The notes: generated from the sequence alone by a model not told the origin. Counted from the stretch's first letter, positions 49,777 through 60,214 are shown. The stretch: 64,000 bases of DNA from Buchnera aphidicola (Meitanaphis flavogallis) (GCA_039830035.1 CP140038.1:248001-312000), one strand, 5' to 3'. A program made the numbers and translations.

Positions 49777-51165
49777 CTAATTTATAAATTTTTCATTAAT
49801 TATTATTTTATGTTCTCTTAGAGAGTGAAATAATGACGCTATTTTACTTGCATCTTTAATGCCAGGAGAAATTTCTAATCCAGAATTAAAGTCCAGTCCG
49901 AAGCAGCCTAGATTAGATGCTAAAATACAATTTTTTATATTTAGTCCACCAGCTAAAATAACATTTTTTAGTTCTTGGTTTTTTAGTAAAGACCAATCAA
50001 ATGGAGAACCACTACCTCCACATGCATTATCGAAAATGTATTTGTCTACATGTTTAAAATTTGATGGTTTATTTTTATTATTTAAAGAAATAGCTTTCCA
50101 AATTTTTATGTTTTCTGGTAGTTTCTTTCTTAAGTTATTAATATAAATTTGATCTTCTTTTCCATGAAGTTGAACAGCATATAATGACAGATATTTTACT
50201 AAATGAATAATACTATCAATATCTTCATTACAAAAAACTCCTATATATTTCATAAGAATAACATTATTTATATTAATAGCTGTTTCGAAATTAATATATC
50301 GTGGAGAAGATTTACAAAAAATAAAACCTGCGTAAATAGCTCCATATTTTTTTGATATTTTAACATCTTGTAATCGCGTCAATCCGCATATTTTATTATT
50401 TCCTATTATAATTTTACGAATAGAATTTTCTAAATTACTTCCAATCATTAAAGCAGATCCAATGAGAAAACCTTGTACAACAGATTTTAATTGTCTTAAT
50501 TGGTGATAATTTTTAATACCTGATTCACTAATAATAATTATATTTTTTGGTATCTTAGAGGCTAAGTAAGGTGTATTAGTCATTGAAATAGAAAAATCAC
50601 GTAAATTTCGATTATTGATTCCAATAATTTTTGCATTTAAATTTATAGCTCTATTTAATTCTTCAATATTATTTATTTCAGTTAATATTCCCATGTTGAG
50701 AGATTTGGCTAACTTTTTAAGTAAAAGATACTGATAATCATTTAAAATAGATAACATTAACAATATAGCATCAGCTTGATAATATCTCGCTAAATAAATT
50801 TGATATGGATCTGTAAAAAAATCTTTACATAAAATTGGTTGATTAACAGCAATATTTCGAATAGTAGGTATAAATTCAAACTTTCCATGAAAATATTTTT
50901 CATCAGTTAATACTGATATAGCTGAAGCATACTTTTTATATGTTTTAGCTACAAATTTAGGATCAAAGTTATTAAGTACTCCTAATGAAGGTGATGCTTT
51001 CTTGAACTCTAATATAAAAGCAGGATGCGTTTGTTTTAATGATTGATAAAAATTGCGATCTGATAATGTAATGTCATTTTTAAAAGTAGACAATGGTTGT
51101 ATTTTTTTTCTATTTGCAATCCAACTTAATTTATTTTTTATTATTTTTTGTAGTATACTAGTCAA
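49777..51165 (-). CDS. trpC: Bifunctional indole-3-glycerol phosphate synthase / phosphoribosylanthranilate isomerase
   Basis: A fused TrpC-TrpF protein of 462 aa (E. coli 453). The N-terminal IGPS barrel (about 1-255) shows FILEFKKASPSLG with the catalytic Lys near 56, AILLMLSILNDYQY near 133-146, INNRNLRDF near 180 and ISESGI near 211-216. The C-terminal PRAI barrel (about 256-450) has CGLTRLQDVKISKKYGAIYAGFIF with the catalytic Cys near 258, VQLHGKED and the late AGGLN. Fusion is the enterobacterial arrangement. Intergenic gaps on both sides are 14-15 nt, so it is operonic. Confidence 0.97.
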   Translation of the reverse strand: MTSILQKIIKNKLSWIANRKKIQPLSTFKNDITLSDRNFYQSLKQTHPAFILEFKKASPSLGVLNNFDPKFVAKTYKKYASAISVLTDEKYFHGKFEFIPTIRNIAVNQPILCKDFFTDPYQIYLARYYQADAILLMLSILNDYQYLLLKKLAKSLNMGILTEINNIEELNRAINLNAKIIGINNRNLRDFSISMTNTPYLASKIPKNIIIISESGIKNYHQLRQLKSVVQGFLIGSALMIGSNLENSIRKIIIGNNKICGLTRLQDVKISKKYGAIYAGFIFCKSSPRYINFETAININNVILMKYIGVFCNEDIDSIIHLVKYLSLYAVQLHGKEDQIYINNLRKKLPENIKIWKAISLNNKNKPSNFKHVDKYIFDNACGGSGSPFDWSLLKNQELKNVILAGGLNIKNCILASNLGCFGLDFNSGLEISPGIKDASKIASLFHSLREHKIIINEKFIN

Positions 51166-51179
51166 AATAAATAATCCTT

Positions 51180-52175
51180 TTAAAATTTAGACAATGCAGA
51201 AATAGTTTCGTATACTTTTCCACTACGAATTATTTTTAAAGCATATTCTGTATTTTTTTTTAAATTTTCGTTACCAAATATTTTAAATAATACAGCTACA
51301 TTAGCTGCTATAGTTTCTGTGATTGCAGAAGGGCCTTTTCCTTGTAATGTTTTTTTAATAATTTCATAGTTTTCCTTAGGTGTACCTCCTAAAATAGAAT
51401 TTTGATTGTGATAGTGAACCCCAAAATCTTCTGGATATAGTGTATATGAATTAATTTTAGAATTTTTCAGTTCAATGACATTTGTAGGACTATGTAAAGT
51501 AACTTCATCTGTATGGTTACTATATACTATTATTGAACGATGACTTTTCAATTTTCTTAATATCTTTGCAATAGGAAACATTAGTTTAATGCTATAAACA
51601 CCTATAAAAGATAACGGTGGTTGAGATGGGTTTAACAAAGGACCTAATATATTAAATAGTGTTTTCGTTTTTAATATTTTTCGAACTAATGTTACATATT
51701 TAAAACTTATATGATACTGAGGTGCAAATAAAAAACAAACGTTAAATGTATTTAACATTTCTTGAGATTTTCTTTGTGATATATTTATGTCGATGCCAAA
51801 TTCTTTTAACAATTCATATGATCCAGTTTTACTAGATATATTTGTATTGCAATGTTTAATTATTTTTAATCCACAAGTTGCTCCTACGAATGCACTAGTA
51901 GTAGATATGTTAATACTATTACTAGAATCTCCACCAGTGCCTACAATATCAGCAAACATATAATTTGGTTTAGGAAAAGGTTTGACATATTTTAGACAAG
52001 CACGTAGTGCTCCCATTATTTCACTTTCAGATTCGCCTTTAATTTTTAAAGCTATTAATATTGCAGATAATTGTATATCATTAATTTTTTTAGACATTAT
52101 AAATGTAAATATTTTATATGATTCTTGTTCTGTTAAATAATCGCCATTATAAATTTTATTTAATATAGTTTGCAT
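51180..52175 (-). CDS. trpD: Anthranilate phosphoribosyltransferase
   Basis: Transfers phosphoribosyl from PRPP to anthranilate. I take ATG 52173-52175 (331 aa, starting MQTILNKIYNG) because it aligns with the start of the transferase domain. An upstream ATG at 52223 adds 16 unsupported residues. Visible are FADIVGTGGDSSNSINIST near 75-93 (PRPP loop), KHCNTNISSKTGS near 104-116, FNILGPLLNPS and GGTPKENYEI. The glutamine amidotransferase half found in E. coli TrpD (TrpG) is absent, matching its separate location in Buchnera. Confidence 0.95.
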   Translation of the reverse strand: MQTILNKIYNGDYLTEQESYKIFTFIMSKKINDIQLSAILIALKIKGESESEIMGALRACLKYVKPFPKPNYMFADIVGTGGDSSNSINISTTSAFVGATCGLKIIKHCNTNISSKTGSYELLKEFGIDINISQRKSQEMLNTFNVCFLFAPQYHISFKYVTLVRKILKTKTLFNILGPLLNPSQPPLSFIGVYSIKLMFPIAKILRKLKSHRSIIVYSNHTDEVTLHSPTNVIELKNSKINSYTLYPEDFGVHYHNQNSILGGTPKENYEIIKKTLQGKGPSAITETIAANVAVLFKIFGNENLKKNTEYALKIIRSGKVYETISALSKF

Positions 52176-52452
52176 TTTATATCTTATAGTAAAAAATATG
52201 TTTTTATAGTTTTTTAAAAACATATATTACGATCTATTAATAATTAATTAGAACATATGTTTGTATTTTTTAATTGTATATTAAATGTAGTTTTAATTAA
52301 ATCAATCTTGCCATCATTTAATAATAAATCATATCTAACTTATTAGATTAATTGCAATTATTTTCATGATTTAAAATTATTATCTATAAATATCACTTTG
52401 AATAGTTTAATGTTTTTAAAAATATAACGATTCACATTAATATAAATTAGGA

Positions 52453-53379
52453 ATGATAATGATACAAAAAATAATGATAATACTATTGTTTATGATAGTA
52501 TCTATAACGTGGGGTACTACATTTATGGCTATGAAAATTGCTGTAAATACTATTCCTCCTTTATTTATAACTGGAGTGAGATTTTTATTAACATCTTTAT
52601 TATTAATTTATATTTGTTATTATACTAACACCTCCTTGTTTTTTCCTCGTGGAGAAAAAATTTTTCAAATAATTGTATGTATATTTTATTTTATAATACC
52701 TTTTTCATTCATGTTGTATGGTGGGACGTATGTAAATTCAATTATTGCATCTGCTATATTTGCTAATATGCCAATTATGGTGTTATTGTTTTCTTTTCTC
52801 TTTTTTGACAGAAAATTATGTTATATGCAACATATCGGATTAATGTTAGCAATTTTGTTTTTGTCGATGATTTTATTTCAAGAAATAAAATTAGGTAATA
52901 TAAAAACAATAAATGGAATAGTAGTATTGGTATTAGCGATGATGAGTCATGCTATAATATACTTATATTCTCAAGAAAAATGTTCTAAAATATCTGTTTT
53001 AACTTTTAATGCTCTTCCTTCATTTTTTTCAGGTTTATTCTTATTATGCATTTCCAATATAGTCGAACATCCTATATTTCATAACTTTTCTTTTGCATCT
53101 ATTTTGGCAACGTTGTATTTAAGTTACGTTTCAGGAGTATTTGGAATTTTATCTTATTTTTATTTACAAAAACAAGTTAGTTCTTTTCATGCTTCTATGG
53201 TTTTTTTTATATTTCCTTTTATAACTTTAATTTTAGAGAAATTGATTTATGGAAATTCTTTATGCATACATCAATTAAAACTACTAACTTTTTTAATGAG
53301 TAGTATATTTTTAACATTAGTTCCATTTAATTATAAAAAAATTAGAAATTATATTAAAAACATAAGAAGAAAACTTTAA
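52453..53379 (+). CDS. EamA/DMT-superfamily permease of unknown substrate
   Basis: A 308-aa protein with about ten hydrophobic helices and two repeated EamA-type halves. The first half starts with VSITWGTTFMAMKIAVNTIPPLFITGVRFLLTS near 17-48, the typical DMT signature. The second half has YLSYVSGVFGILSYFYLQKQVSSFHAS near 223-249. The C-terminal tail is basic. Family members export amino acids or metabolites, but the substrate cannot be read from sequence. It is divergent from trpD, so an aromatic amino acid exporter is an appealing but unproved idea. I do not recognise an exact E. coli orthologue. Confidence 0.8.
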   Translation: MIMIQKIMIILLFMIVSITWGTTFMAMKIAVNTIPPLFITGVRFLLTSLLLIYICYYTNTSLFFPRGEKIFQIIVCIFYFIIPFSFMLYGGTYVNSIIASAIFANMPIMVLLFSFLFFDRKLCYMQHIGLMLAILFLSMILFQEIKLGNIKTINGIVVLVLAMMSHAIIYLYSQEKCSKISVLTFNALPSFFSGLFLLCISNIVEHPIFHNFSFASILATLYLSYVSGVFGILSYFYLQKQVSSFHASMVFFIFPFITLILEKLIYGNSLCIHQLKLLTFLMSSIFLTLVPFNYKKIRNYIKNIRRKL

Positions 53380-53868
53380 TATATTTTATTTATATAAAGT
53401 AATATTTGTAACAACATATTTGATATATGTATTTGTTTTTAATTTACAATTATTATTATAATAATCTAAATAAAATAATTTCTTAAAAAAATCATATATG
53501 TCTTCATGTGATTGTACATTGAATAACTGTTTTAGTTAAATATATGTTTATTTAAAAATTAGAAGATTAAATAAACACAAAAAATCTCTATAAATAAGTA
53601 TAATTATGTGTTGATACATTTTTTATTTTTTAAATGAAATTTATGTACATATTATTAAATAACAACATTATAATACAACTATAATATTATAATAAATGTA
53701 AATATGACGTTTCAAACATTCATGTCACTTATAATACTAGAAAATATACTTGTTGTTTTAAGTTTTATTATAACGTTAATTTTATTAGTTTAATAAACAA
53801 TTAGCTATTTAGTGAAAATAATTGTTATATTTTTTAAATTAATAAAAAAATAAAAAAAGGAAGGTTTT
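53380..53868. other. Intergenic region permease/sohB (489 bp)
   Basis: No supported gene. It contains an 11-bp perfect inverted repeat, TGTTTATTTAA (53545-53555) and TTAAATAAACA (53567-53577), 165 nt after the permease, and a 29-codon hydrophobic ORF (53704-53793) without an RBS that I do not accept as a gene. AAGGAAGG lies just before sohB. Confidence 0.45.
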
Positions 53869-54906
53869 ATGGATTTTATTTCTAATTATATGTTATTTTT
53901 TTCTAAAATGTTTACTATAATTTTATTAATTTTACTTTCTACTATTATATTTTTCAATGTCGTACGAAAAAAAAATCAAAAAAATTTTAAGCTCGATATT
54001 ATATCTTTAAATGATCATTATGAATCAATTAAAAATCAAATTTTTTTTTCTATGATGTCAGCATATGAAAAAAAAATATGGAAAAAAAATTGTAAACAAA
54101 AGAAAAAAGAACAATTAAAAAGTGATATACAATTTGTTAAAAAAAATCGTCATCAACTTTTTTACAAGAAAAAACCTACATTATATGTATTAGATTTTAA
54201 AGGTAATATTAATGCAACAGAAGTAACTTCACTACGCGAAGAAATATCAGCAATACTTTTAGTTTATCGAGAAAAAGATGAAGTATTATTACGGTTAGAA
54301 AGTGGAGGTGGAGTAGTAAACGGATATGGTTTAGCAGCTTCGCAATTAAAAAGATTAAGAGAAAAAAACATATATCTAACAGTTTCTGTAGATAAAATTG
54401 CAGCTAGTGGAGGATACATGATGGCATGTGTAGCTAATCATATTATGGGGTCTTCATTTTCCGTTATCGGATCTATTGGAGTCATAGCTCAAATACCTAA
54501 TTTCTATAAATTATTAAAAAAAAATAACATTGATATGGAATTGCATACATCTGGAAATTATAAAAAAACATTGACTATGTTTGGAGAAAACACATCAGAA
54601 GATCGCGAAAAATTTTGTTCTGAACTGCATTCCACTCATACTTTATTTCAAGAATTTGTCAACAATATGCGACCATCATTAAACATTGAAAAAGTTTCTA
54701 ATGGAAAATATTGGTTTGGAGCTCTTGCTTTAAAAAAAGGGCTAATAGATAGTATTAGTACTAGTGATGATTTTATCATGTCAAAAATTAAAAATTTTTC
54801 TGTATTACAGCTTAAATATACTCAAAATCAAACAACATTAGTTTCTCTTTTTTTAAAGACAATAAAAAGTTTTAAAAATGTAGTATACAAAATATTAAAT
54901 ATATAA
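53869..54906 (+). CDS. sohB: Inner-membrane S49-family peptidase SohB
   Basis: A 345-aa serine protease (E. coli 349) with an N-terminal membrane anchor (about 8-32), a charged linker, then the S49 domain: LRLESGGGVVNGYGLAASQL near 143-162, the nucleophile Ser in KIAASGGYMMACVA near 179-192, IGSIGVI near 203-209, and the catalytic Lys in TSGNYKKTLTMFG near 223-235. In E. coli sohB complements htrA (degP) defects in multicopy and lies near topA. The start has a strong AAGGAAGG RBS. topA does not follow here. Confidence 0.95.
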   Translation: MDFISNYMLFFSKMFTIILLILLSTIIFFNVVRKKNQKNFKLDIISLNDHYESIKNQIFFSMMSAYEKKIWKKNCKQKKKEQLKSDIQFVKKNRHQLFYKKKPTLYVLDFKGNINATEVTSLREEISAILLVYREKDEVLLRLESGGGVVNGYGLAASQLKRLREKNIYLTVSVDKIAASGGYMMACVANHIMGSSFSVIGSIGVIAQIPNFYKLLKKNNIDMELHTSGNYKKTLTMFGENTSEDREKFCSELHSTHTLFQEFVNNMRPSLNIEKVSNGKYWFGALALKKGLIDSISTSDDFIMSKIKNFSVLQLKYTQNQTTLVSLFLKTIKSFKNVVYKILNI

Positions 54907-55366
54907 ATTTGTTATAATAAATAATACCATTTCTCATTATATACAATGAGTTTAAATTCATTTAAAAAATTTTTTTTTATTCTATATTAGAATTATGCGT
55001 ACTATAAATATGACATAGTGATCTATTAGAAATATTAAAAAATTAAAGATATAAACAATAAAAAGTTTTATATTTTATTTGTAATTTTTATAAAAATGTT
55101 GATAAAAGTTATTATTTTGAAATAAAAAAATTTTATATGTTGTTGAAATGTTGTATTACATTACTATATTTTTTATTTCGTATTATATTATGAGTATAAT
55201 AGTATTAATTAAGATTTTAAACGAGTATATTATTATGATAAATAAAAAATTAGATATTGTCTTAATAAATATTTTAATAATATCATTTTACAAAGAATTA
55301 ATCTGTTAGTTGTATTTTACCTTAAATTTTTTTTAATATTTTTTAAAAGTAACAGGTGCAAATATG
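54907..55366. other. Convergent intergenic region sohB/suhB (460 bp)
   Basis: No gene or recognisable pseudogene. A short hairpin, CTCATT (54933-54938) with AATGAG (54945-54950) followed by TTT, may terminate sohB. E. coli has yciN and topA beside sohB; nothing of topA is visible here. Confidence 0.5.
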
Positions 55367-56173
55367 TTATGTAATAGTATTGTTAAAACTTAAGTATTTT
55401 CGTAATTCTATAAGAATTACTCGCATTAATTTTGCATTCCCGACTAGTACAGATCTAAATAAAAAATAATTATTACCTCCATTTGGATCACTAATTAACC
55501 CCCCAGCTTCTTTAACTTGCAAAAATCCTGCTGTTAGAATAAAAGGTTGTATATCAAAATTACACAAAAAATCTAATCTTCCAACAGAAATATAGCTGTA
55601 ATCAAGGTTTATACATCCTGTTGATCTTAATTTAACATTTTCTAATAAGAATGTATTAACAATTTTTAAAAAGTTTTCATTAATATGATATCTTTTATAT
55701 GGAAGAGTAATTCCAATTAAACTGCGATTTAAAACACTAACATTATTACATCTCATTCTATATCCATTTAATTGAGCTCCTTGTCCTTTAACAGCAGTAA
55801 ACAATTCATTTCTGAGAGGATCGTATATTACAGATATTTCAGTAGTTTTACGAATTATAACAGCAACAGAAACACAAAAATGTGGTAAATTTCTTTCAAA
55901 ATTGCTAATTCCATCTAATGCATTAATAAACCATACTATTTCTGACATTTTAAATACTATATTAGTATTTTTTTGTGTAATGATAATGTGTTCTGGATAA
56001 GATTTATGAATAATATTAATCATTAATTTTTCTGATATTTCAATCATTTTAGAAATTAATTCATGTTTTCCAGCTTGTTTTTCATAGTGAATCTTTTGAT
56101 TGTCATAGTTTTGAATAAGTATATTTCCGCCTTTTCTGACTACACGAATAGCAATATTAAGAATGGGATGCAT
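55367..56173 (-). CDS. suhB: SuhB, inositol-monophosphatase-fold protein with active site lost
   Basis: A 268-aa protein that aligns without gaps to E. coli SuhB (267 aa) over at least the first 220 residues, including YDPLRNELFTAVKGQGAQLNGYRMR. Three of the four metal-binding acids are replaced: E67 is Gln (codon 55973-55975), D84 is Asn (55922-55924, FINALDG for VIDPLDG) and D212 is Ile (55538-55540, PFILTAG for PWDFAAG). Only D87 remains. Phosphatase activity is therefore unlikely. In E. coli SuhB also joins the Nus-boxA rRNA antitermination complex independently of catalysis, the probable reason for its retention. One caution: the position of E. coli R184, which I recall being implicated in RNA polymerase binding, is Ser here. 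Confidence 0.93.
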   Translation of the reverse strand: MHPILNIAIRVVRKGGNILIQNYDNQKIHYEKQAGKHELISKMIEISEKLMINIIHKSYPEHIIITQKNTNIVFKMSEIVWFINALDGISNFERNLPHFCVSVAVIIRKTTEISVIYDPLRNELFTAVKGQGAQLNGYRMRCNNVSVLNRSLIGITLPYKRYHINENFLKIVNTFLLENVKLRSTGCINLDYSYISVGRLDFLCNFDIQPFILTAGFLQVKEAGGLISDPNGGNNYFLFRSVLVGNAKLMRVILIELRKYLSFNNTIT

Positions 56174-56431
56174 AATTGTCCTTATCTAACGAATATTAAT
56201 TATATAATACAGTTATAGATTTATCTTTTATACTTTAAATATGTATGTTCTTTGATTTTTTAAAAAGTTAATTTCTTATGCAATAATAATCATATAAAGA
56301 TCATTATTTTTGTAATTTATAATAATTATATATCAAAATATTTGTTTTTTTAAAATATTAAATTTTATAATATCAAATTTTATATTTTACTTTAATATAT
56401 ATTTTAAACATTATTTACTAGGATTGATGCA

Positions 56432-57541
56432 ATGAACAAGTTTTTAAATATATCTCATAATACTAAAATTAATCTGTTAAATTTTGATTTAAAAAAAATG
56501 CGTAATTTTTTTTCGTCTATAGGTGAAAAAGAATTTTGCGCAGTACAAGTTATGCAGTGGATATATAAATACTATTGTGATGATTTTGAAAAAATGTCTA
56601 ATATTGGAAGAAATTTAAAAAAAAAATTATCACGATTATGTTACATCGCTCCTCCTTTGTTTTTAAATCAAATTACTTCTTTGGATGGTACAATAAAATG
56701 GAATGTTTCCATTGATAATTTTTTCGTAGAAACAGTTTATATTCCTAGTAACAAACGTATAACATTATGTATTTCGTCTCAAGCAGGTTGTCCTTTATCT
56801 TGTAAATTTTGTTCTACTGGAAAACAAGAATTCAATAGAAACTTAACTATATCAGAAATAATAGGACAAGTTTGGTATGTCGGCAAGCTGATATATAATA
56901 AACAATTAATAAATATTAAAAAAATTACTAATATAGTTTTAATGGGCATGGGAGAACCCTTGTTAAATTTAAAAAACGTTGTAAATGCATTGAATATCAT
57001 AATTGATTCATCAGGATTTAATTTTTCTAAAAATCGTGTAACTTTATCCACTTCAGGAGTTGTACCTGCTTTAAAAAAACTTACGAATATGATCGATGTA
57101 TCATTAGCCATTTCTTTACATGCATCTAATGATATTGTTCGAAATCAATTGATGCCTATTAATAAAAAATATAACATTCAAATGGTGTTAGATGCAGTTA
57201 AATTATATCTTAAACATTCTCATGCTAATAGAGGAAAAGTAACAATAGAATACGTTATGTTGCATAACGTTAATGATCAATTGTATTATGCGAAAGAATT
57301 ATCTTCTTTATTAAAATGTGTTCCTAGTAAAATAAATTTAATTCCATGGAATATTTTTCCACAAAGCAATTATATTCCTAGTAGTAATATTAATATTAAA
57401 AATTTTGCTAATATTCTTATAAAAGGAGGGTATTCTACTACGATTAGAAAAACAAGAGGCGCTGATATTAATGCTGCTTGTGGACAATTAACAGGTAAAA
57501 TTTTAAATGTTTCTAATATAAGCGTATCAAAAAAACATTGA
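56432..57541 (+). CDS. rlmN: Dual-specificity 23S rRNA/tRNA methyltransferase RlmN
   Basis: Radical SAM enzyme methylating C2 of A2503 in 23S rRNA and A37 in some tRNAs. The 369-aa product (E. coli 384) has an N-terminal helical domain, the radical SAM motif CPLSCKFCSTGKQEFNRNLT near 118-137, VLMGMGEPLLN near 170-180, SLAISLHASND near 221-231, and the late catalytic Cys in DINAACGQL near 346-354. It is in the E. coli order before ispG-hisS, with pilW and rodZ lost. Confidence 0.97.
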   Translation: MNKFLNISHNTKINLLNFDLKKMRNFFSSIGEKEFCAVQVMQWIYKYYCDDFEKMSNIGRNLKKKLSRLCYIAPPLFLNQITSLDGTIKWNVSIDNFFVETVYIPSNKRITLCISSQAGCPLSCKFCSTGKQEFNRNLTISEIIGQVWYVGKLIYNKQLINIKKITNIVLMGMGEPLLNLKNVVNALNIIIDSSGFNFSKNRVTLSTSGVVPALKKLTNMIDVSLAISLHASNDIVRNQLMPINKKYNIQMVLDAVKLYLKHSHANRGKVTIEYVMLHNVNDQLYYAKELSSLLKCVPSKINLIPWNIFPQSNYIPSSNINIKNFANILIKGGYSTTIRKTRGADINAACGQLTGKILNVSNISVSKKH

Positions 57542-57661
57542 AAAGTTATGTAATATCATTTCGCTATAAATTATTTTATTTTATTATAAATAATGTTCAT
57601 ATTTTTTATGAAATTATTTTAAATATATTTAAAACAAATTTTTTAAAATATGGATTGAAAC

Positions 57662-58756
57662 ATGAATATAAAAAAATATATTAAAAGAAGAAAATCTGAT
57701 CGGATTTATATAGGAAATGTACCAGTTGGTGATAATACACCTATTTCTGTTCAAACCATGACAAATACAGAAACTACTGATATTTCTGCTACAGTTAAAC
57801 AAATTATACAGTTAAAAAATGTCGGAGCAGAAATAATTCGTATTTCTATACCTACTATGGAAGCTGCAAATGCATTTAAAAAAATTAAAAAACAAGTTGA
57901 TGTTCCTTTAATTGCAGATATACATTTCAACTATAAAATAGCGATAAAAGTATTAAATTATGGAGCTGATGGTTTAAGAATAAATCCTGGAAATATTGGA
58001 AATAAAAATAAAATTAAGCAAGTAGTAGATTGTGCAAAAGATAACGATGTACCTATTAGAATCGGTGTTAATTCTGGATCTTTAGAAAAGGATATATTAG
58101 AAAAATATAAATTTCCAACTCCAGAAGCATTATTGGAATCAGCTATGCGGCATGTAAATTATTTAGATAGTTTTAACTTTAACAAATTTAAAGTTAGCAT
58201 AAAATCTTCTGATATATATATAGCTATCCAAGCCTATAAATTATTAGCAAAAAAGATTAGTCAACCTTTACATATAGGAATAACTGAATCTGGGGGTTTT
58301 CGTAATGGAACAGTAAAATCTTCTATCGGAATTGGATTACTGTTATTAAATGGTATTGGTGATACGATTAGAGTCTCATTAGCTACAGATCCAATAGAAG
58401 AAGTCAAAGTAGGATTTGATATACTTCGGTCATTGCATATTCGTTTAAAAGGAATTAATTTTATCGCTTGTCCTACTTGTTCTCGTCAAGAATTTGATGT
58501 TATTACAACAGTTAATATTTTAGAAAAAAGATTAGAAGATATAAAAACACCTATAAATGTTTCCATAATTGGATGTGTAGTAAATGGTTTAGGAGAAGCT
58601 CTTACTTCTACTATAGGAATCACTGGTTATAGAAAAAGCAGTGTATTATATGAAGATGGAGTACGTCAATTACGACGCATTAACAATGATCAAATTATTG
58701 ATGAATTAGAAAAGTATATTCGAAATAAATCTAAAAAATTATTGTTACTAACATAA
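57662..58756 (+). CDS. ispG: 4-hydroxy-3-methylbut-2-en-1-yl diphosphate synthase
   Basis: Iron-sulfur enzyme of the MEP pathway, converting MEcPP to HMBPP. The 364-aa product (E. coli 372) has [11 protein letters not shown] near 31-41, [10 protein letters not shown] near 85-94, LRINPGNIG near 104-112, and the 4Fe-4S ligands in [11 protein letters not shown] near 267-277 and [10 protein letters not shown] near 303-312 with the following Glu. Its pathway partner dxr is at 5559. hisS follows after 56 nt, as in E. coli. Confidence 0.98.
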   Translation: MNIKKYIKRRKSDRIYIGNVPVGDNTPISVQTMTNTETTDISATVKQIIQLKNVGAEIIRISIPTMEAANAFKKIKKQVDVPLIADIHFNYKIAIKVLNYGADGLRINPGNIGNKNKIKQVVDCAKDNDVPIRIGVNSGSLEKDILEKYKFPTPEALLESAMRHVNYLDSFNFNKFKVSIKSSDIYIAIQAYKLLAKKISQPLHIGITESGGFRNGTVKSSIGIGLLLLNGIGDTIRVSLATDPIEEVKVGFDILRSLHIRLKGINFIACPTCSRQEFDVITTVNILEKRLEDIKTPINVSIIGCVVNGLGEALTSTIGITGYRKSSVLYEDGVRQLRRINNDQIIDELEKYIRNKSKKLLLLT

Positions 58757-58812
58757 TTTTTATTGATAAATTGTTATTATTCATATTTTAATATTTTTAG
58801 AAAGGTAAATCA

Positions 58813-60090
58813 GTGAATTCAACAATTCAATCCGTAAAAGGCATGCACGATTATATTCCTAAAGATGTTCGAATTTGGCAGTACATAGAAAAAATTTTAA
58901 AACAAATCTTATCTAGTTATAGTTATCAAGAAATTCGTTTTCCTATCATAGAAAAAACAGAACTATTTGAACATAACATTGGGCAAGCTACTGATGTGAT
59001 TGAAAAAGAAATGTATTCATTTCAAGATAGGAATAAAAATAGTCTTACACTTCGCCCAGAAGGAACAATAGGATGTATGCGATCTTGTATTAAACATGGA
59101 TTATTAAGACATTCAGAGCAAAAATTATGGTATTTAGGACCAATGTTTCGTTATGAAAAACCACAATATGGACGATACAGACAATTTCATCAATTAGGAA
59201 TTGAATCTTTTGGTTTATTAGGACCAAATATTGATTTAGAAATTATTTTATTAATTCAAAGAATTTGGAAAAATTTAGATGTTTCTCAGTATATTAGTTT
59301 AGAATTAAATACTATTGGATCAATCAATGATAGAATTAATTACAAGAAATTATTATATTCATATTTTAAAAAATATGAATCTATTTTAGACGAAGATTGT
59401 AAACGTCGATTATATACAAATCCATTTCGTATTTTAGATAGTAAAAACAATGCTATAAAAGATCTTATTCATAAAGCTCCAATTTTGATGGACTATGTTG
59501 ATCATGATTCTTTAACACATTTTAAACAATTATGTACATTTATGAATGATATAGGTATTTCTTATACTATTAACCATAAATTAGTTCGAGGATTAGATTA
59601 CTATAACAAAACTGTATTTGAATGGAAAATAAAAAAACTAGCATCAAAAAATACTATTTGTGCAGGTGGTAGATATGATTATCTATCTCAATCTTTTGGA
59701 ACTTTTGCAATTCCTGCTATCGGTTGCGCTATCGGAATGGAGCGATTAGTATTATTATTAAAGTCATCAAAAAAATCATTGAATTTTACAAATTTTATTG
59801 ACATTTTCATTATTTTTTTACACAAAGATATAGAATTATATGCAATAAAATTATCTGAAAAAATTCACGAAGAATTACCATGTAAAAAAATTCAAATTAA
59901 TTTTTTAAGTGGTAATATAAAAAAGCAATTTAGTAAAGCAAGCAAATTAGGTGTTCGCATAGTATTATTGTTAGGTTATATAGAAATACAAAATAAAACA
60001 GTATTAATAAAAGATCTTGAATCAAATACGCAAAAAACTTTTTTAATAAAAAATATTATTCAAGAGCTAAAAATTATTTTTAATAAATAA
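58813..60090 (+). CDS. hisS: Histidyl-tRNA synthetase
   Basis: Class II synthetase for tRNA-His. The 425-aa product (E. coli 424) starts at GTG with AAAGG seven nt upstream. It has the motif 1 region EIRFPIIEKTELF, motif 2 LRPEGT ... GPMFRYEKPQYGRYRQFHQLGIE near 81-127, the histidine-binding LVRGLDYYNKTVFEW near 257-271, GGRYDYL, and motif 3 AIGCAIGMERL near 304-314. The C-terminal anticodon domain is present. Downstream E. coli genes (yfgM, bamB, der) are absent and glyA follows. Confidence 0.98.
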   Translation: MNSTIQSVKGMHDYIPKDVRIWQYIEKILKQILSSYSYQEIRFPIIEKTELFEHNIGQATDVIEKEMYSFQDRNKNSLTLRPEGTIGCMRSCIKHGLLRHSEQKLWYLGPMFRYEKPQYGRYRQFHQLGIESFGLLGPNIDLEIILLIQRIWKNLDVSQYISLELNTIGSINDRINYKKLLYSYFKKYESILDEDCKRRLYTNPFRILDSKNNAIKDLIHKAPILMDYVDHDSLTHFKQLCTFMNDIGISYTINHKLVRGLDYYNKTVFEWKIKKLASKNTICAGGRYDYLSQSFGTFAIPAIGCAIGMERLVLLLKSSKKSLNFTNFIDIFIIFLHKDIELYAIKLSEKIHEELPCKKIQINFLSGNIKKQFSKASKLGVRIVLLLGYIEIQNKTVLIKDLESNTQKTFLIKNIIQELKIIFNK

Positions 60091-60214
60091 TTTTTTACAA
60101 TAAAAATATTATATAACAATATTAAAAAATGATAATACAATATACATTGTAGTGAGAAATCGAAATTAATTAATACGTATATTATAATTTTAATTAATAT
60201 AAAAGGATACATTT

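Noticed and set aside
53704..53793. 29-codon hydrophobic ORF before sohB (MTFQTFMSLII...)
   Set aside because: Looks like a small membrane peptide, but it has no RBS, and any AT-rich ORF tends to be rich in Ile, Leu and Phe.
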